The notes beneath the pieces are model-generated. The model did no database searches, was not told the DNA's origin, and was given only the letters and a program-made list of their open reading frames with translations. Both the position numbers and the translations under genes were made by a program. Shown here in pieces: positions 26,119 to 34,806 of a stretch of DNA of 55,726 nucleotides. The stretch is from Parvimonas sp. GTDB lineage: Bacteria > Bacillota > Clostridia > Tissierellales > Peptoniphilaceae. The DNA lies in assembly GCA_022770425.1 (NCBI GenBank), contig JALEHY010000052.1:1-55726 (forward strand). The letters run 5' to 3'. Position 1 is the stretch's first letter, and every line of letters begins with the position of its first letter.

Positions 26119-26178
26119 TTTAAAATATTTTTAAACTTTAAGTTTTAAAATTTTGAATGAAAAAAATCACTTTAAATG

Positions 26179-26207
26179 TTGACTTTTCTGTAAATTGATG
26201 TTAGAAT
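26179..26207 (+). promoter_or_regulatory. rpsL-rpsG-fusA-tuf promoter
   Basis: TTGACT (26179-26184), a 17-bp spacer and TAGAAT (26202-26207). Leader of about 60 nt before rpsL. Confidence 0.75.
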
Positions 26208-26274
26208 TATTAGGTACATTTAATAATGTATATTTATGTGCATTTTTAAGAAAATATTTTGAGGAGGTGAAGAA

Positions 26275-26685
26275 ATGCCAACAATTAACCAGTTAATTAA
26301 ACAAGGAAGACAAAAGGTTGTAACAAAATCAAAATCACCTGCATTAAGTTTGAATTTCAATACTCTTAAAAAGAGAAGTACTGCAAGTGAATCTCCACAA
26401 AAAAGAGGGGTTTGTACAGCTGTAAGAACTGTAACTCCTAAGAAACCTAACTCTGCGTTACGTAAAGTTGCAAGGGTTAGATTAACAAATGGAATGGAAG
26501 TTGCGGCTTATATTCCGGGAATAGGTCATAACCTACAAGAACACAGCGTTGTTCTTATCAGAGGGGGAAGAGTAAAGGACCTTCCGGGTGTTAGATACCA
26601 CATTATCAGAGGTACATTGGATACTGCCGGAGTAGCTAACAGAAAGCAAGGAAGATCTAAATACGGAGCTAAAAGACCTAAATAA
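26275..26685 (+). CDS. rpsL: 30S ribosomal protein S12
   Basis: Part of the decoding centre of the small subunit. 136 residues, with the Firmicute-type insertion (SLNFNTLKKRSTASES) before PQKRGVCT. The loops contacting the decoding site read TPKKPNSALRK and RGGRVKDLPGVRYH, with lysines at the positions whose changes give streptomycin resistance, so they are wild type here. GAGGAGGTGA (26261-26270) is a near-perfect ribosome site. First gene of the str operon. Confidence 0.99.
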   Translation: MPTINQLIKQGRQKVVTKSKSPALSLNFNTLKKRSTASESPQKRGVCTAVRTVTPKKPNSALRKVARVRLTNGMEVAAYIPGIGHNLQEHSVVLIRGGRVKDLPGVRYHIIRGTLDTAGVANRKQGRSKYGAKRPK

Positions 26686-26774
26686 TTAAACTGATGTGGC
26701 ACAAATGTTTTATTAATTATTAATTAAAAAATTACTTTTAATACATACATTTATGCACTTTCAGCAAAAAGACA

Positions 26775-26808
26775 ATCGCTGAGTACCAGTGATACTACTA
26801 ATATGGTA
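26775..26808 (+). promoter_or_regulatory. Alternative hairpins in the rpsL-rpsG gap
   Basis: ATCGCTG (26775-26781) can pair with CAGTGAT (26787-26793). TACCA (26784-26788), overlapping that hairpin, can instead pair with TGGTA (26804-26808), which abuts the AAGGAGGG of rpsG. The two are mutually exclusive. In Escherichia coli S7 represses its operon by binding this same intercistronic region; a similar role here is inferred. Confidence 0.4.
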
Positions 26809-26822
26809 AGGAGGGAAGAAAG

Positions 26823-27293
26823 GTGCCAAGAAAAGGACATGTTCCAAAAAGAGAGGTAATGCCTGATCCGATTTATGGAGATGTGGTAGTTACTAAACTT
26901 ATAAACAACATTATGCTTGACGGTAAAAAAGGAACAGCTCAAGCAATAGTTTACGGTGCATTTGAAATTGTAAAAGAAAAAACCGGCGAAGAACCTACTG
27001 AAGTTTTCAGAAAAGCGTTAGAAAATATAATGCCTGTTTTAGAAATCAAAGCAAGACGTATAGGTGGTGCAACGTACCAAGTTCCAATCCAAGTTAGACC
27101 TGAAAGAAGACAAACTTTAGGTTTAAGATGGCTTGTTACTTATTCTCGTAACAGAGGAGAAAAGACTATGAAAGAAAGACTTGCTAAGGAAATTTTAGAT
27201 GCTGTAAATAACACAGGATCAAGTGTTAAGAAAAGAGAAGATACTCATAAGATGGCTGAAGCTAATAAGGCTTTTGCACATTACGGATTCTAA
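26823..27293 (+). CDS. rpsG: 30S ribosomal protein S7
   Basis: Primary 16S rRNA-binding protein that nucleates the 30S head. 156 residues, the standard length. Typical segments are MPRKGHVPKREVMPDP, GGATYQVPIQVRPERRQTLG and RWLVTYSRNRGEKTM. The start is GTG at 26823 after AAGGAGGGA. It lies 137 nt after rpsL, an unusually long gap for this operon. Confidence 0.99.
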   Translation: MPRKGHVPKREVMPDPIYGDVVVTKLINNIMLDGKKGTAQAIVYGAFEIVKEKTGEEPTEVFRKALENIMPVLEIKARRIGGATYQVPIQVRPERRQTLGLRWLVTYSRNRGEKTMKERLAKEILDAVNNTGSSVKKREDTHKMAEANKAFAHYGF

Positions 27294-27328
27294 TAGGAAT
27301 TTATTTTTAGAGGAAAGGGGAAATTATT

Positions 27329-29410
27329 GTGGCAAGACAATATTCACTTGAGAATACAAGAAATATTGGTATAATGGCGCATATTGATGCTGGTAAAACA
27401 ACAGTAACAGAAAGAATGCTTTATTATACAGGAAAGATCCACAAAATTGGTGATACTCACGAAGGTGCTGCACAAATGGACTGGATGGAGCAAGAAAAAG
27501 AAAGAGGTATCACAATTTGTTCTGCTGCTACAACTTGTATTTGGAATGGAAACAGAATTAATATCATTGACACTCCGGGACACGTTGACTTTACAGTAGA
27601 AGTTGAAAGATCTTTAAGAGTTCTTGACGGCTCAGTTGCACTTTTTGATGCAAAGAGCGGTGTAGAACCACAATCAGAAACTGTTTGGAGACAAGCAGAT
27701 AAATATGGCGTACCACGTATTTGCTTTATAAATAAAATGGATGCTACCGGTGCTAATTACTATGATTCTATCGAAACAATAAAAGATAAATTAAAAGCTA
27801 ATCCGGTTGCTATTCAAATTCCTATAGGAGCAGAACAAGAGTTTGTAGGACTTATAGACCTTGTTACTATGAGAGCGCTTATTTATAAAGATGATTTAGG
27901 TAATGATATAGAAGAAACAGATGTTCCTGACGCTTATAAAGATAAGGCTGAAGAATATCGTCAAATGCTTTTAGAAGCATTAGCTGAAACTGATGAAGAA
28001 ATAATGGAAAAATATTTAGAAGGAGATGCTATTTCACCTTCAGAGTTGAATGCTGCAATCAGACGTGCAACAATCAATCTTTCAATAAATCCTGTACTTT
28101 GCGGTTCAGCTTATAAAAACAAAGGGGTACAACCTTTGTTAGATGCGATTATAAACTTTATGCCATCACCTGTTGATGTTCCTGCTATTAAAGGAGTTAG
28201 TGCAGATGATGAAGATAAGGAAATGGAAAGACATGCTTCTGATGAAGAACCATTCTCCGCATTGGCGTTTAAAATCGTTGCAGACCCATTTGTTGGTAAA
28301 CTTGCATATTTCAGAGTTTATTCAGGTACATTAGAATCAGGTTCTTATGTATATAACTCAACAAAGGGGAGAAAGGAAAGAATAGGTAGAATTCTTATGA
28401 TGCACGCTAACAAGAGAGAAGAAGTTGATAGCGTGTCAGCAGGGGATATCGCAGCTGCTGTAGGTCTTAAAGATACTACAACAGGAGATACTCTTTGTGA
28501 TATGAATAACCAAATAATATTGGAAAAAATGGAATTCCCTGAACCTGTTATTTCTGTTGCTATTGAACCAAAAACTAAAGCTTCTCAAGAAAAGATGAGC
28601 ATCGCTTTATCAAAACTTGCTGAAGAAGATCCTACTTTTAGAACTTATACTGATGAAGAAACAGGTCAAACTATTATTTCAGGTATGGGTGAATTACACT
28701 TAGAAATCATTGTAGACAGACTTCTAAGAGAATTTAAAGTAGAAGCAAATATAGGTAATCCACAAGTTGCTTACAGAGAATCTATTTCTAAAGCAGCTGA
28801 AGCTGAAGGAAAGTATGTAAGACAATCAGGTGGTCGTGGACAATACGGACATTGTAAAATTAAAATTGAACCACAAGAACCGGGTGCAGGTTTTGAATTT
28901 GTAAACAATATTGTCGGAGGTGCTATTCCTAAGGAATATATAGGACCTGTTCAACAAGGTATTGAAGAAGCAACTCAAGCCGGTGTACTTGCGGGATATC
29001 CTGTTTTAGATGTTAAAGTAACTTTGTATGATGGTTCATATCACGAAGTTGACTCATCTGAAATGGCATTTAAAATTGCAGGTTCAATGGGATTTAGAGC
29101 TGCAGTGGCGAAAGCTGCTCCGGTTTTATTGGAACCTATGATGAAAGTTGAAATTACAACTCCTGATGAATACTTGGGAGACGTAATGGGAGATGTTTCA
29201 TCAAGAAGAGGTAGAATACAAGGAATGAATCCTAAAAATGGAGTTCATATCTTAGATGCATTCATACCTTTGGCAGAAATGTTTGGATATGCGACTGACT
29301 TGAGAAGTAATACTCAAGGACGTGCGACATACTCAATGCAATTCGATCATTATGAAAAAGTGCCTCAAGCTATTTCTGATAAAGTAGTAGGCGAGAGAGC
29401 AAAAAAATAG
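27329..29410 (+). CDS. fusA: Elongation factor G
   Basis: GTPase that drives ribosomal translocation. 693 residues, full length. GTP motifs are AHIDAGKTT, DTPGHVDF and NKMD. The domain IV segment QSGGRGQYGH is conserved and the C-terminal domain V is complete. The start is GTG at 27329 following GAGGAAAGGGG, 35 nt after rpsG. Confidence 0.99.
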   Translation: MARQYSLENTRNIGIMAHIDAGKTTVTERMLYYTGKIHKIGDTHEGAAQMDWMEQEKERGITICSAATTCIWNGNRINIIDTPGHVDFTVEVERSLRVLDGSVALFDAKSGVEPQSETVWRQADKYGVPRICFINKMDATGANYYDSIETIKDKLKANPVAIQIPIGAEQEFVGLIDLVTMRALIYKDDLGNDIEETDVPDAYKDKAEEYRQMLLEALAETDEEIMEKYLEGDAISPSELNAAIRRATINLSINPVLCGSAYKNKGVQPLLDAIINFMPSPVDVPAIKGVSADDEDKEMERHASDEEPFSALAFKIVADPFVGKLAYFRVYSGTLESGSYVYNSTKGRKERIGRILMMHANKREEVDSVSAGDIAAAVGLKDTTTGDTLCDMNNQIILEKMEFPEPVISVAIEPKTKASQEKMSIALSKLAEEDPTFRTYTDEETGQTIISGMGELHLEIIVDRLLREFKVEANIGNPQVAYRESISKAAEAEGKYVRQSGGRGQYGHCKIKIEPQEPGAGFEFVNNIVGGAIPKEYIGPVQQGIEEATQAGVLAGYPVLDVKVTLYDGSYHEVDSSEMAFKIAGSMGFRAAVAKAAPVLLEPMMKVEITTPDEYLGDVMGDVSSRRGRIQGMNPKNGVHILDAFIPLAEMFGYATDLRSNTQGRATYSMQFDHYEKVPQAISDKVVGERAKK

Positions 29411-29428
29411 ATTAGGAGGATTTTTTAA

Positions 29429-30622
29429 ATGGCTAAGCAAAAATTTGAAAGAACTAAACCACACGTTAATATCGGAACTATTGGTCACGTTGACCATGGT
29501 AAAACAACTTTAACTGCAGCTATCACTTTAGTATTAAATAAAAGATTTGGTACTGGTGAATTCGTTGATTATGCAAATATCGACAAGGCTCCGGAAGAAA
29601 GAGAAAGAGGAATTACAATCTCAACAGCTCACGTTGAGTATGAAACTTCTAACAGACACTACGCACACGTTGACTGTCCTGGACACGCTGACTATGTAAA
29701 GAACATGATTACAGGTGCTGCACAAATGGACGGTGCTATCTTAGTATGTTCAGCTGCTGACGGTCCAATGCCACAAACAAGAGAACATATCTTGTTAGCA
29801 AGACAAGTAGGGGTTCCTAAAATTGCTGTATTCTTAAACAAAGAAGACCAAGTTGATGACCCTGAATTAATCGAACTTGTTGAAATGGAAATCAGAGAAT
29901 TATTAAGTGAATATGAATATGACGGAGATAACACTCCAATCGTAGTTGGTTCTGCTTTAAAAGCTCTTGAAGATCCAGACGGAGAATGGGGAGATAAAAT
30001 TGTTAAATTAATGGAAGAAGTAGACGCTTATATTCCTGAACCTGTTAGAGATGTTGATAATCCATTCTTAATGCCAGTAGAAGACGTATTCTCAATTACA
30101 GGTAGAGGAACTGTTGCTACAGGTCGAGTAGAAAAAGGTAAAGTAAAAGTACAAGATAACGTTGAACTTGTTGGTTTAACTGAAGAAAGAAGAACAGTAG
30201 TAGTAACAGGTGTTGAAATGTTCAAGAAGATGTTAGACGAAGCTGCTGCCGGAGATAATATCGGAGTTCTTTTAAGAGGGGTTCAAAGAAATGAAATCGA
30301 AAGAGGACAAGTTCTTGCTAAACCTGGAACAATTAACCCACATACTAAATTTGAATCAGAAGTTTACGTATTAACTAAAGAAGAAGGTGGAAGACATACT
30401 CCATTCTTCTCAGGATATAGACCACAATTCTACTTCAGAACAACTGACGTAACTGGTAATATCCAATTAGAAGAAGGCGTAGAAATGGTTATGCCTGGAG
30501 ATAATGCTAAATTTATAATCGAATTAATCACTCCAATCGCTATTGATGAAGGTTTAAGATTTGCCATCAGAGAAGGCGGAAGAACAGTAGGTTCAGGAGT
30601 TGTTACTAAGATTTTAGCATAG
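29429..30622 (+). CDS. tuf: Elongation factor Tu
   Basis: GTPase that delivers aminoacyl-tRNA to the ribosome. 397 residues. Motifs: GHVDHGKTTL, DCPGHADYVKNM, and a guanine-specificity loop read as LNKEDQVDD. This loop is unusual, since NKxD is normally NKCD or NKVD and here has Glu. The sequence is otherwise highly conserved to the end (GGRTVGSGVVTKIL). AGGAGG lies just before the ATG, 18 nt after fusA. Codon use is more biased (many GAA, AAA, ACT) than in neighbours, as expected for a highly expressed gene. Confidence 0.99.
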   Translation: MAKQKFERTKPHVNIGTIGHVDHGKTTLTAAITLVLNKRFGTGEFVDYANIDKAPEERERGITISTAHVEYETSNRHYAHVDCPGHADYVKNMITGAAQMDGAILVCSAADGPMPQTREHILLARQVGVPKIAVFLNKEDQVDDPELIELVEMEIRELLSEYEYDGDNTPIVVGSALKALEDPDGEWGDKIVKLMEEVDAYIPEPVRDVDNPFLMPVEDVFSITGRGTVATGRVEKGKVKVQDNVELVGLTEERRTVVVTGVEMFKKMLDEAAAGDNIGVLLRGVQRNEIERGQVLAKPGTINPHTKFESEVYVLTKEEGGRHTPFFSGYRPQFYFRTTDVTGNIQLEEGVEMVMPGDNAKFIIELITPIAIDEGLRFAIREGGRTVGSGVVTKILA

Positions 30623-30639
30623 TAAAATTTTTTAAAATC

Positions 30640-30673
30640 AGACTTGAGAGATTTCTCTTAAGTCTTTTTTTTT
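30640..30673 (+). terminator. str operon terminator
   Basis: AGACTTGAGAG (30640-30650) pairs with CTCTTAAGTCT (30655-30665), one G-U pair, followed by a long T-run. Confidence 0.93.
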
Positions 30674-30820
30674 ATTTTTATATTGAATTATTATTAATAT
30701 ATGTGATACAATAAGTTTGTGGTATTGTAGTGTGATTGAACTTAGTGAAGATAAAATAAATTCTGTTGATTTTTGTTATGATTTTTAAAAGATTGTAAAT
30801 ACATAGCTTATAAGAAATTA

Positions 30821-30829
30821 TGCTATAAT
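30821..30829 (+). promoter_or_regulatory. Extended -10 promoter of the second pepF gene
   Basis: TGCTATAAT (30821-30829). No -35 at the right distance. The preceding 30680-30820 stretch is AT-rich and shows nothing else. Confidence 0.55.
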
Positions 30830-30862
30830 ATATACAAAAACATTTTATAAAGGAGGATATTT

Positions 30863-32653
30863 ATGAAACGAAGTGAAGTTGATAAGAGTCTTACTTGGGA
30901 TATAAGTGATATTTTTAAAACTGAAGATGATTTTAAGAAAGCTCTTGTAGAAGTTGAAGAAAAGTCAAAAGAAATTGAAAAGGTTTATAAAGGAAAGCTT
31001 AATTGTTACTGTACTATAAATACTTGTTTAGAGGATTTAAACGAGATTTATGTGTTGGTTGATTTACTCGCAAATTATGCAAGTCTTGATTATGAAGTTG
31101 ATCTTGGAAGTAAAGTTGCACTTGAAAGACTTGTTGCTTATGAAAATGTAGTTTTACCTGCATATTCCCGTTTGAGTTTTGTTGAAACTGAAATTTTGGA
31201 AAATGATACCGATATTATAGAAAAAGCTATGGAAGAAAATCATAAAAACAAAAGATTTTTAGAGATTTTGTTGAACAAGAAGGCACATACTTTATCAACT
31301 GAGGTTGAGTCTGTTCTTTCTTCACTTGGAGGAACTTTTGAGACTCCTTATAGAATTTATGCCCAATCAAAAATGCAGGATATATCTTTTAATGATGTAA
31401 AAATAGGAGAAAAGACTTATCCTATGAGTTACAATGTTTTTGAAGGAAGTTATGAAAATGACGGAAATACGGAATTTAGAAGAACTGCATTTAAGGAATT
31501 TTATAATTCCTTAGAAAAATACGAAAATACATTTGCAAGTGCATATTACAGTCACATACAACATGATAAGGTAATGTCAAGACTTAGAAAGTATGATAAT
31601 GTTTTTGATTATTTACTTGACGGTCAAGAAGTTACTTTGGATATGTATAATAGACAATGTGATGTAATTATGGAAAAATTGGCACCTCACATAAGACGTT
31701 ATGCAAAACTTTTAAAAAGGGTTAATGGTCTTGACAAGGTTACTTTTGCCGATATGAAAATGCCTTTAGATGCGGAATTTCAAAAAACCTACAGTGTTGA
31801 AGAATGTAAAAATATGGTTATAGACGGACTTTCAGTGCTTGGAGAAGATTATTCAAAATATTTGAAAAATACTTTTGAGAATAGATGTATTGACTATGTT
31901 GATAATGAAGGTAAAGCTTCCGGAGCATTTTGTTCAACTCCTTACGGTATTCATCCGTATATTTTGTTGACTTGGTCAGGAAATATGTCTGATATATTGA
32001 CAGTTGCTCATGAGCTTGGTCATGGTGGTCATTTTTCACTTTGTAATAAACATCAAAGTATTTTGGTTAAGGACTGTTCAACATATTTTGTAGAAGCTCC
32101 TTCAACAACAAATGAGCTTATAATGGCACATTATTTACTTGAAAATGCAAAGTCTGACAGGGAAAAAAGATGGATAATATCTGAAATAATTTCTAAAACT
32201 TATTATCATAATTTTGTAACACATTTCTTAGAAGCTTATTATCAAAGAGAAGTTTATAAAATTATTGATAACGGTGGAGCAATTGATGCTAATACATTAA
32301 ATACAATTTTTAGAGAAACTATGGAAAAATTCTTTGGAGAAGATGTGGAAATTGAAGAGGGTGTTGAAAGAACTTGGATGAGACAACCGCATTACTACAT
32401 GGGACTTTATTCATATACTTACAGTGCAGGACTTACTATAGGAACTCAAATGTGTTTGAATATCCTAAAGGATAACTCAAAAGCAAATGACTGGATAGAA
32501 GTTTTGAAAGCCGGAGGAAGCAAAAATCCTGTTGATTTGGCGAAAATGGCAGGCGTTGATGTTACAACCGACATACCTCTTCTTAATACTATAGAATATA
32601 TTGGCAAATTAATTGAAGAAATGGAAATTTTAACGGATAAATTGGATAAGTAA
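30863..32653 (+). CDS. Oligoendopeptidase F, second paralogue (M3 family)
   Basis: A 596-residue zinc endopeptidase that trims oligopeptides in the cytosol. The zinc site is H383-E384-x-x-H387 in AHELGHGGHF, with the third ligand in EAPSTTNELIM. It differs from the copy at 17015 throughout, so the pair is not a recent duplication. Together with a surface protease and a peptide-binding lipoprotein in the window, it fits an organism that lives on peptides. AAGGAGGA precedes the ATG. Confidence 0.94.
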   Translation: MKRSEVDKSLTWDISDIFKTEDDFKKALVEVEEKSKEIEKVYKGKLNCYCTINTCLEDLNEIYVLVDLLANYASLDYEVDLGSKVALERLVAYENVVLPAYSRLSFVETEILENDTDIIEKAMEENHKNKRFLEILLNKKAHTLSTEVESVLSSLGGTFETPYRIYAQSKMQDISFNDVKIGEKTYPMSYNVFEGSYENDGNTEFRRTAFKEFYNSLEKYENTFASAYYSHIQHDKVMSRLRKYDNVFDYLLDGQEVTLDMYNRQCDVIMEKLAPHIRRYAKLLKRVNGLDKVTFADMKMPLDAEFQKTYSVEECKNMVIDGLSVLGEDYSKYLKNTFENRCIDYVDNEGKASGAFCSTPYGIHPYILLTWSGNMSDILTVAHELGHGGHFSLCNKHQSILVKDCSTYFVEAPSTTNELIMAHYLLENAKSDREKRWIISEIISKTYYHNFVTHFLEAYYQREVYKIIDNGGAIDANTLNTIFRETMEKFFGEDVEIEEGVERTWMRQPHYYMGLYSYTYSAGLTIGTQMCLNILKDNSKANDWIEVLKAGGSKNPVDLAKMAGVDVTTDIPLLNTIEYIGKLIEEMEILTDKLDK

Positions 32654-32670
32654 TTCTATTAAAATTTTAA

Positions 32671-32720
32671 AAACGAAGATTAGGTTTACATATTAATTGT
32701 AGTTTAATCTTCGTTTTTTT
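32671..32720 (+). terminator. Terminator after the second pepF
   Basis: AAACGAAGATTA (32671-32682) pairs exactly with TAATCTTCGTTT (32705-32716), with a T-run. A short inner TACA/TGTA pairing extends it. Confidence 0.9.
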
Positions 32721-32794
32721 GTTTTATATAATAAAAATCGTTTATAAATAATCGTTATTCATATGAAATAAATATAAGTAATTTGTAAAATTTA

Positions 32795-32803
32795 TGTTAT
32801 ACT
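32795..32803 (+). promoter_or_regulatory. Extended -10 promoter of the rhodanese lipoprotein gene
   Basis: TGTTATACT (32795-32803) has the TGn extension; no clear -35. Confidence 0.45.
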
Positions 32804-32834
32804 TAATTTGTAATTTATTTTAAGGAGGATTTTT

Positions 32835-33794
32835 ATGAAAATTTTCAAAAAAATGTTTGTTATTTTGATATTATCTTTAGTGTTTGTAAGTTGTAAAAGT
32901 GAAAATGTTAAAGAAGTCAAAAAACAAGAAACACAATCAGTTATGGAGAAAAAAGAGCCTGAAAAAGAAACTTTTAAAGGAAAGTACATAGTCGGTGCTG
33001 ATTATGTAAAGAATAATTTGAATAACGAAAAAGTACTTTTTGTTGATACAAGAGGAGAAAAAGCTGCTAAATCAACAGGGACATTGAATAATGCGATTGT
33101 TATGAGTTGGCAAGATATTGCAGATGTTGCAAATAAAAAACCGGGAGAAGACGGATGGGGACATATATTAAAACCGGAGGAATTAGAAAAAAAACTTTCT
33201 GAATTTGGACTTGCTAAAGAAAAAGAAATAATCCTAATTTCAACAGCTAATGCAGGCTGGGGAGAAGACGGAAGAATACTTTGGGAGTTAAAGGCAGCCG
33301 GATATACTAATTTAAAAATGGTTGATGGCGGATTTGAATCGCTAAAGAAAGCAGGAGTAAAGGTTGATAGTGATGTTTCTGCTGTTACTAAGGTAAATGT
33401 TAAAGTTGAAAAAATTGATTATAAAAATACAATAAATACAAAAGAGTTGACTAAAGATAAAGCACAATACAAAATAATAGATTCAAGAGAAAAGGACGAA
33501 TATGAAGGAGCTACAAAATTTGGTGAAGCGAAGGGCGGTCATATTCCGGGTGCTGTAAATATACCTTACAGTTCGTTATATAATGAACAGGGTGTTTTAA
33601 AAAGTAATGCTGAAATCGAAAAGTTATTTAAAGAAAAAGGATTTGATAAGAACGACAAAATCGTAACTTATTGTACAGGAGGAATCCGTTCTGCTTTTAT
33701 GCAATTAATATTGGAAATGTCAGGATATGAAAATGTAAAAAATTATGAAGGATCTTATTATAATTGGTCAGCAGTTAATGATGTAGAAAAGTAA
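32835..33794 (+). CDS. Double-rhodanese lipoprotein (thiosulfate/3-mercaptopyruvate sulfurtransferase type)
   Basis: A 319-residue lipoprotein that probably handles sulfane sulfur outside the membrane. The signal peptide ends in a lipobox, FVS-C20. Two rhodanese domains follow. The second (about residues 195-318) has the active-site loop C280-TGGIRS. The first (about 58-180) keeps the fold (LFVDTRGEKAAK, LKMVDGGFESLKKAG) but its loop reads STANAGWGEDG without Cys, so it is catalytically dead, as in classical two-domain rhodaneses. Monocistronic. Confidence 0.88.
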   Translation: MKIFKKMFVILILSLVFVSCKSENVKEVKKQETQSVMEKKEPEKETFKGKYIVGADYVKNNLNNEKVLFVDTRGEKAAKSTGTLNNAIVMSWQDIADVANKKPGEDGWGHILKPEELEKKLSEFGLAKEKEIILISTANAGWGEDGRILWELKAAGYTNLKMVDGGFESLKKAGVKVDSDVSAVTKVNVKVEKIDYKNTINTKELTKDKAQYKIIDSREKDEYEGATKFGEAKGGHIPGAVNIPYSSLYNEQGVLKSNAEIEKLFKEKGFDKNDKIVTYCTGGIRSAFMQLILEMSGYENVKNYEGSYYNWSAVNDVEK

Positions 33795-33809
33795 GATAAA
33801 CTTAAGTTT

Positions 33810-33835
33810 AAGAGCGTAAAATTACGCTCTTTTTG
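33810..33835 (+). terminator. Terminator after the rhodanese lipoprotein
   Basis: AAGAGCGTAA (33810-33819) pairs exactly with TTACGCTCTT (33822-33831), then Ts. Confidence 0.9.
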
Positions 33836-33885
33836 TATATTATCTTTTTTGTAGGGTATATTTTAACAAAGAAAGAGAGGATAAT

Positions 33886-34278
33886 ATGTATAAAAATTTT
33901 GAAGAATATATTTTTAAAATAGAAAATGAAAAAATAAAAGAAAAGTTAATAAAAATATTTGAGTGGATAGAAGAAAATTATCCTATGTTGGATACTCGTA
34001 TTGCTTGGAACCAGCCTATGTTTACTCATCACGGAACTTTTATAATCGGATTTTCTTTTGCAACTTCACACATTTCGGTTGCACCGGAGTGGAATGTTAT
34101 TGATATTTTTAGAGAAGAGATTGAAAACAGCGGTTATAAAACGGGGAAAAAAATTTTTAGAATTACTCTTAAAGATGAGTTGCCTTTCGGAATTTTAAAA
34201 GATATTTTAGATTTTACGATAGATGATAAGAAAGAGATTCTTACATTTTGGAAACCACAAGAAAAGAAAGAATGTTAA
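33886..34278 (+). CDS. DUF1801 family protein (YdhG/frataxin-like)
   Basis: 130 residues of the DUF1801 family, which includes Bacillus YdhG, proposed as an iron chaperone. Typical elements are RIAWNQPMFTHHGTFIIGFS, HISVAPEW and the C-terminal FWKPQEKKEC. Iron binding is a family-level suggestion and not visible here. AGAGAGGA precedes the ATG, and the stop codon lies inside the terminator stem. Confidence 0.8.
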   Translation: MYKNFEEYIFKIENEKIKEKLIKIFEWIEENYPMLDTRIAWNQPMFTHHGTFIIGFSFATSHISVAPEWNVIDIFREEIENSGYKTGKKIFRITLKDELPFGILKDILDFTIDDKKEILTFWKPQEKKEC

Positions 34279-34302
34279 TGAGAGTAACATTCTTTCTTTT
34301 TA
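34263..34302 (+). terminator. Terminator overlapping the end of the DUF1801 gene
   Basis: AAAGAAAGAATGTTA (34263-34277) pairs exactly with TAACATTCTTTCTTT (34285-34299), then Ts. The left arm is coding sequence. Confidence 0.9.
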
Positions 34303-34354
34303 TATTTTTAAAATCGGTAAAATTTAAAAATAATTTCATAAAAAAATATACTTG

Positions 34355-34386
34355 TTGACAATGTATATTATATGATGTATAATATA
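34355..34386 (+). promoter_or_regulatory. First PadR module promoter with palindromic operator
   Basis: TTGACA (34355-34360), a 17-bp spacer and TATAAT (34378-34383), a perfect consensus. A perfect inverted repeat, TATATTATA (34364-34372) and TATAATATA (34378-34386) around TGATG, covers the spacer and -10. PadR repressors typically bind such AT-rich palindromes in their own promoters, so autoregulation is likely. Confidence 0.8.
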
Positions 34387-34494
34387 TTTGTATAATAAAT
34401 ATATTTAAGTTTTATATTTTGGTTACATATAAAATCAACAAAACGGAACGATTATTTTAAAATATTATTAAATTATGTACTGAAAGGAGAAAAG

Positions 34495-34806
34495 ATGTTT
34501 TCTATTCAAGGACAGATCTTGGACTTTTGTGTTTTATCAATAGTCAATGAAAAAGATACTTATGGATATCAAATAACACAACGGCTTATGCTATCAATAG
34601 AAATTTCAGAATCGACACTTTATCCGGTGCTTAGAAGACTTTTGAAAAGTGGACTTTTGGAAAGTTATGATGTAGCTTTTGACGGTCGTAATAGGAGATA
34701 TTACAGAATTACCGAATTGGGGAAAATAAATTTAAATTTTTATAAGGAAAAATGGAGAGCTTATGTAAATCAGGTTAATTTGATTGTTGGAGGTAGCGAT
34801 GAGTAG
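34495..34806 (+). CDS. PadR-family transcriptional regulator (module 1)
   Basis: 103 residues, a short PadR (subfamily 2) winged-helix repressor lacking the long C-terminal dimerisation domain. Typical segments: GQILDFCVLSIVNEKDTYGY, then SESTLYPVLRRLLKSGLLES, and RRYYRITELGK. It probably senses membrane or antimicrobial stress and represses its own operon through the palindrome upstream. The stop overlaps the start of the next gene. Confidence 0.93.
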   Translation: MFSIQGQILDFCVLSIVNEKDTYGYQITQRLMLSIEISESTLYPVLRRLLKSGLLESYDVAFDGRNRRYYRITELGKINLNFYKEKWRAYVNQVNLIVGGSDE

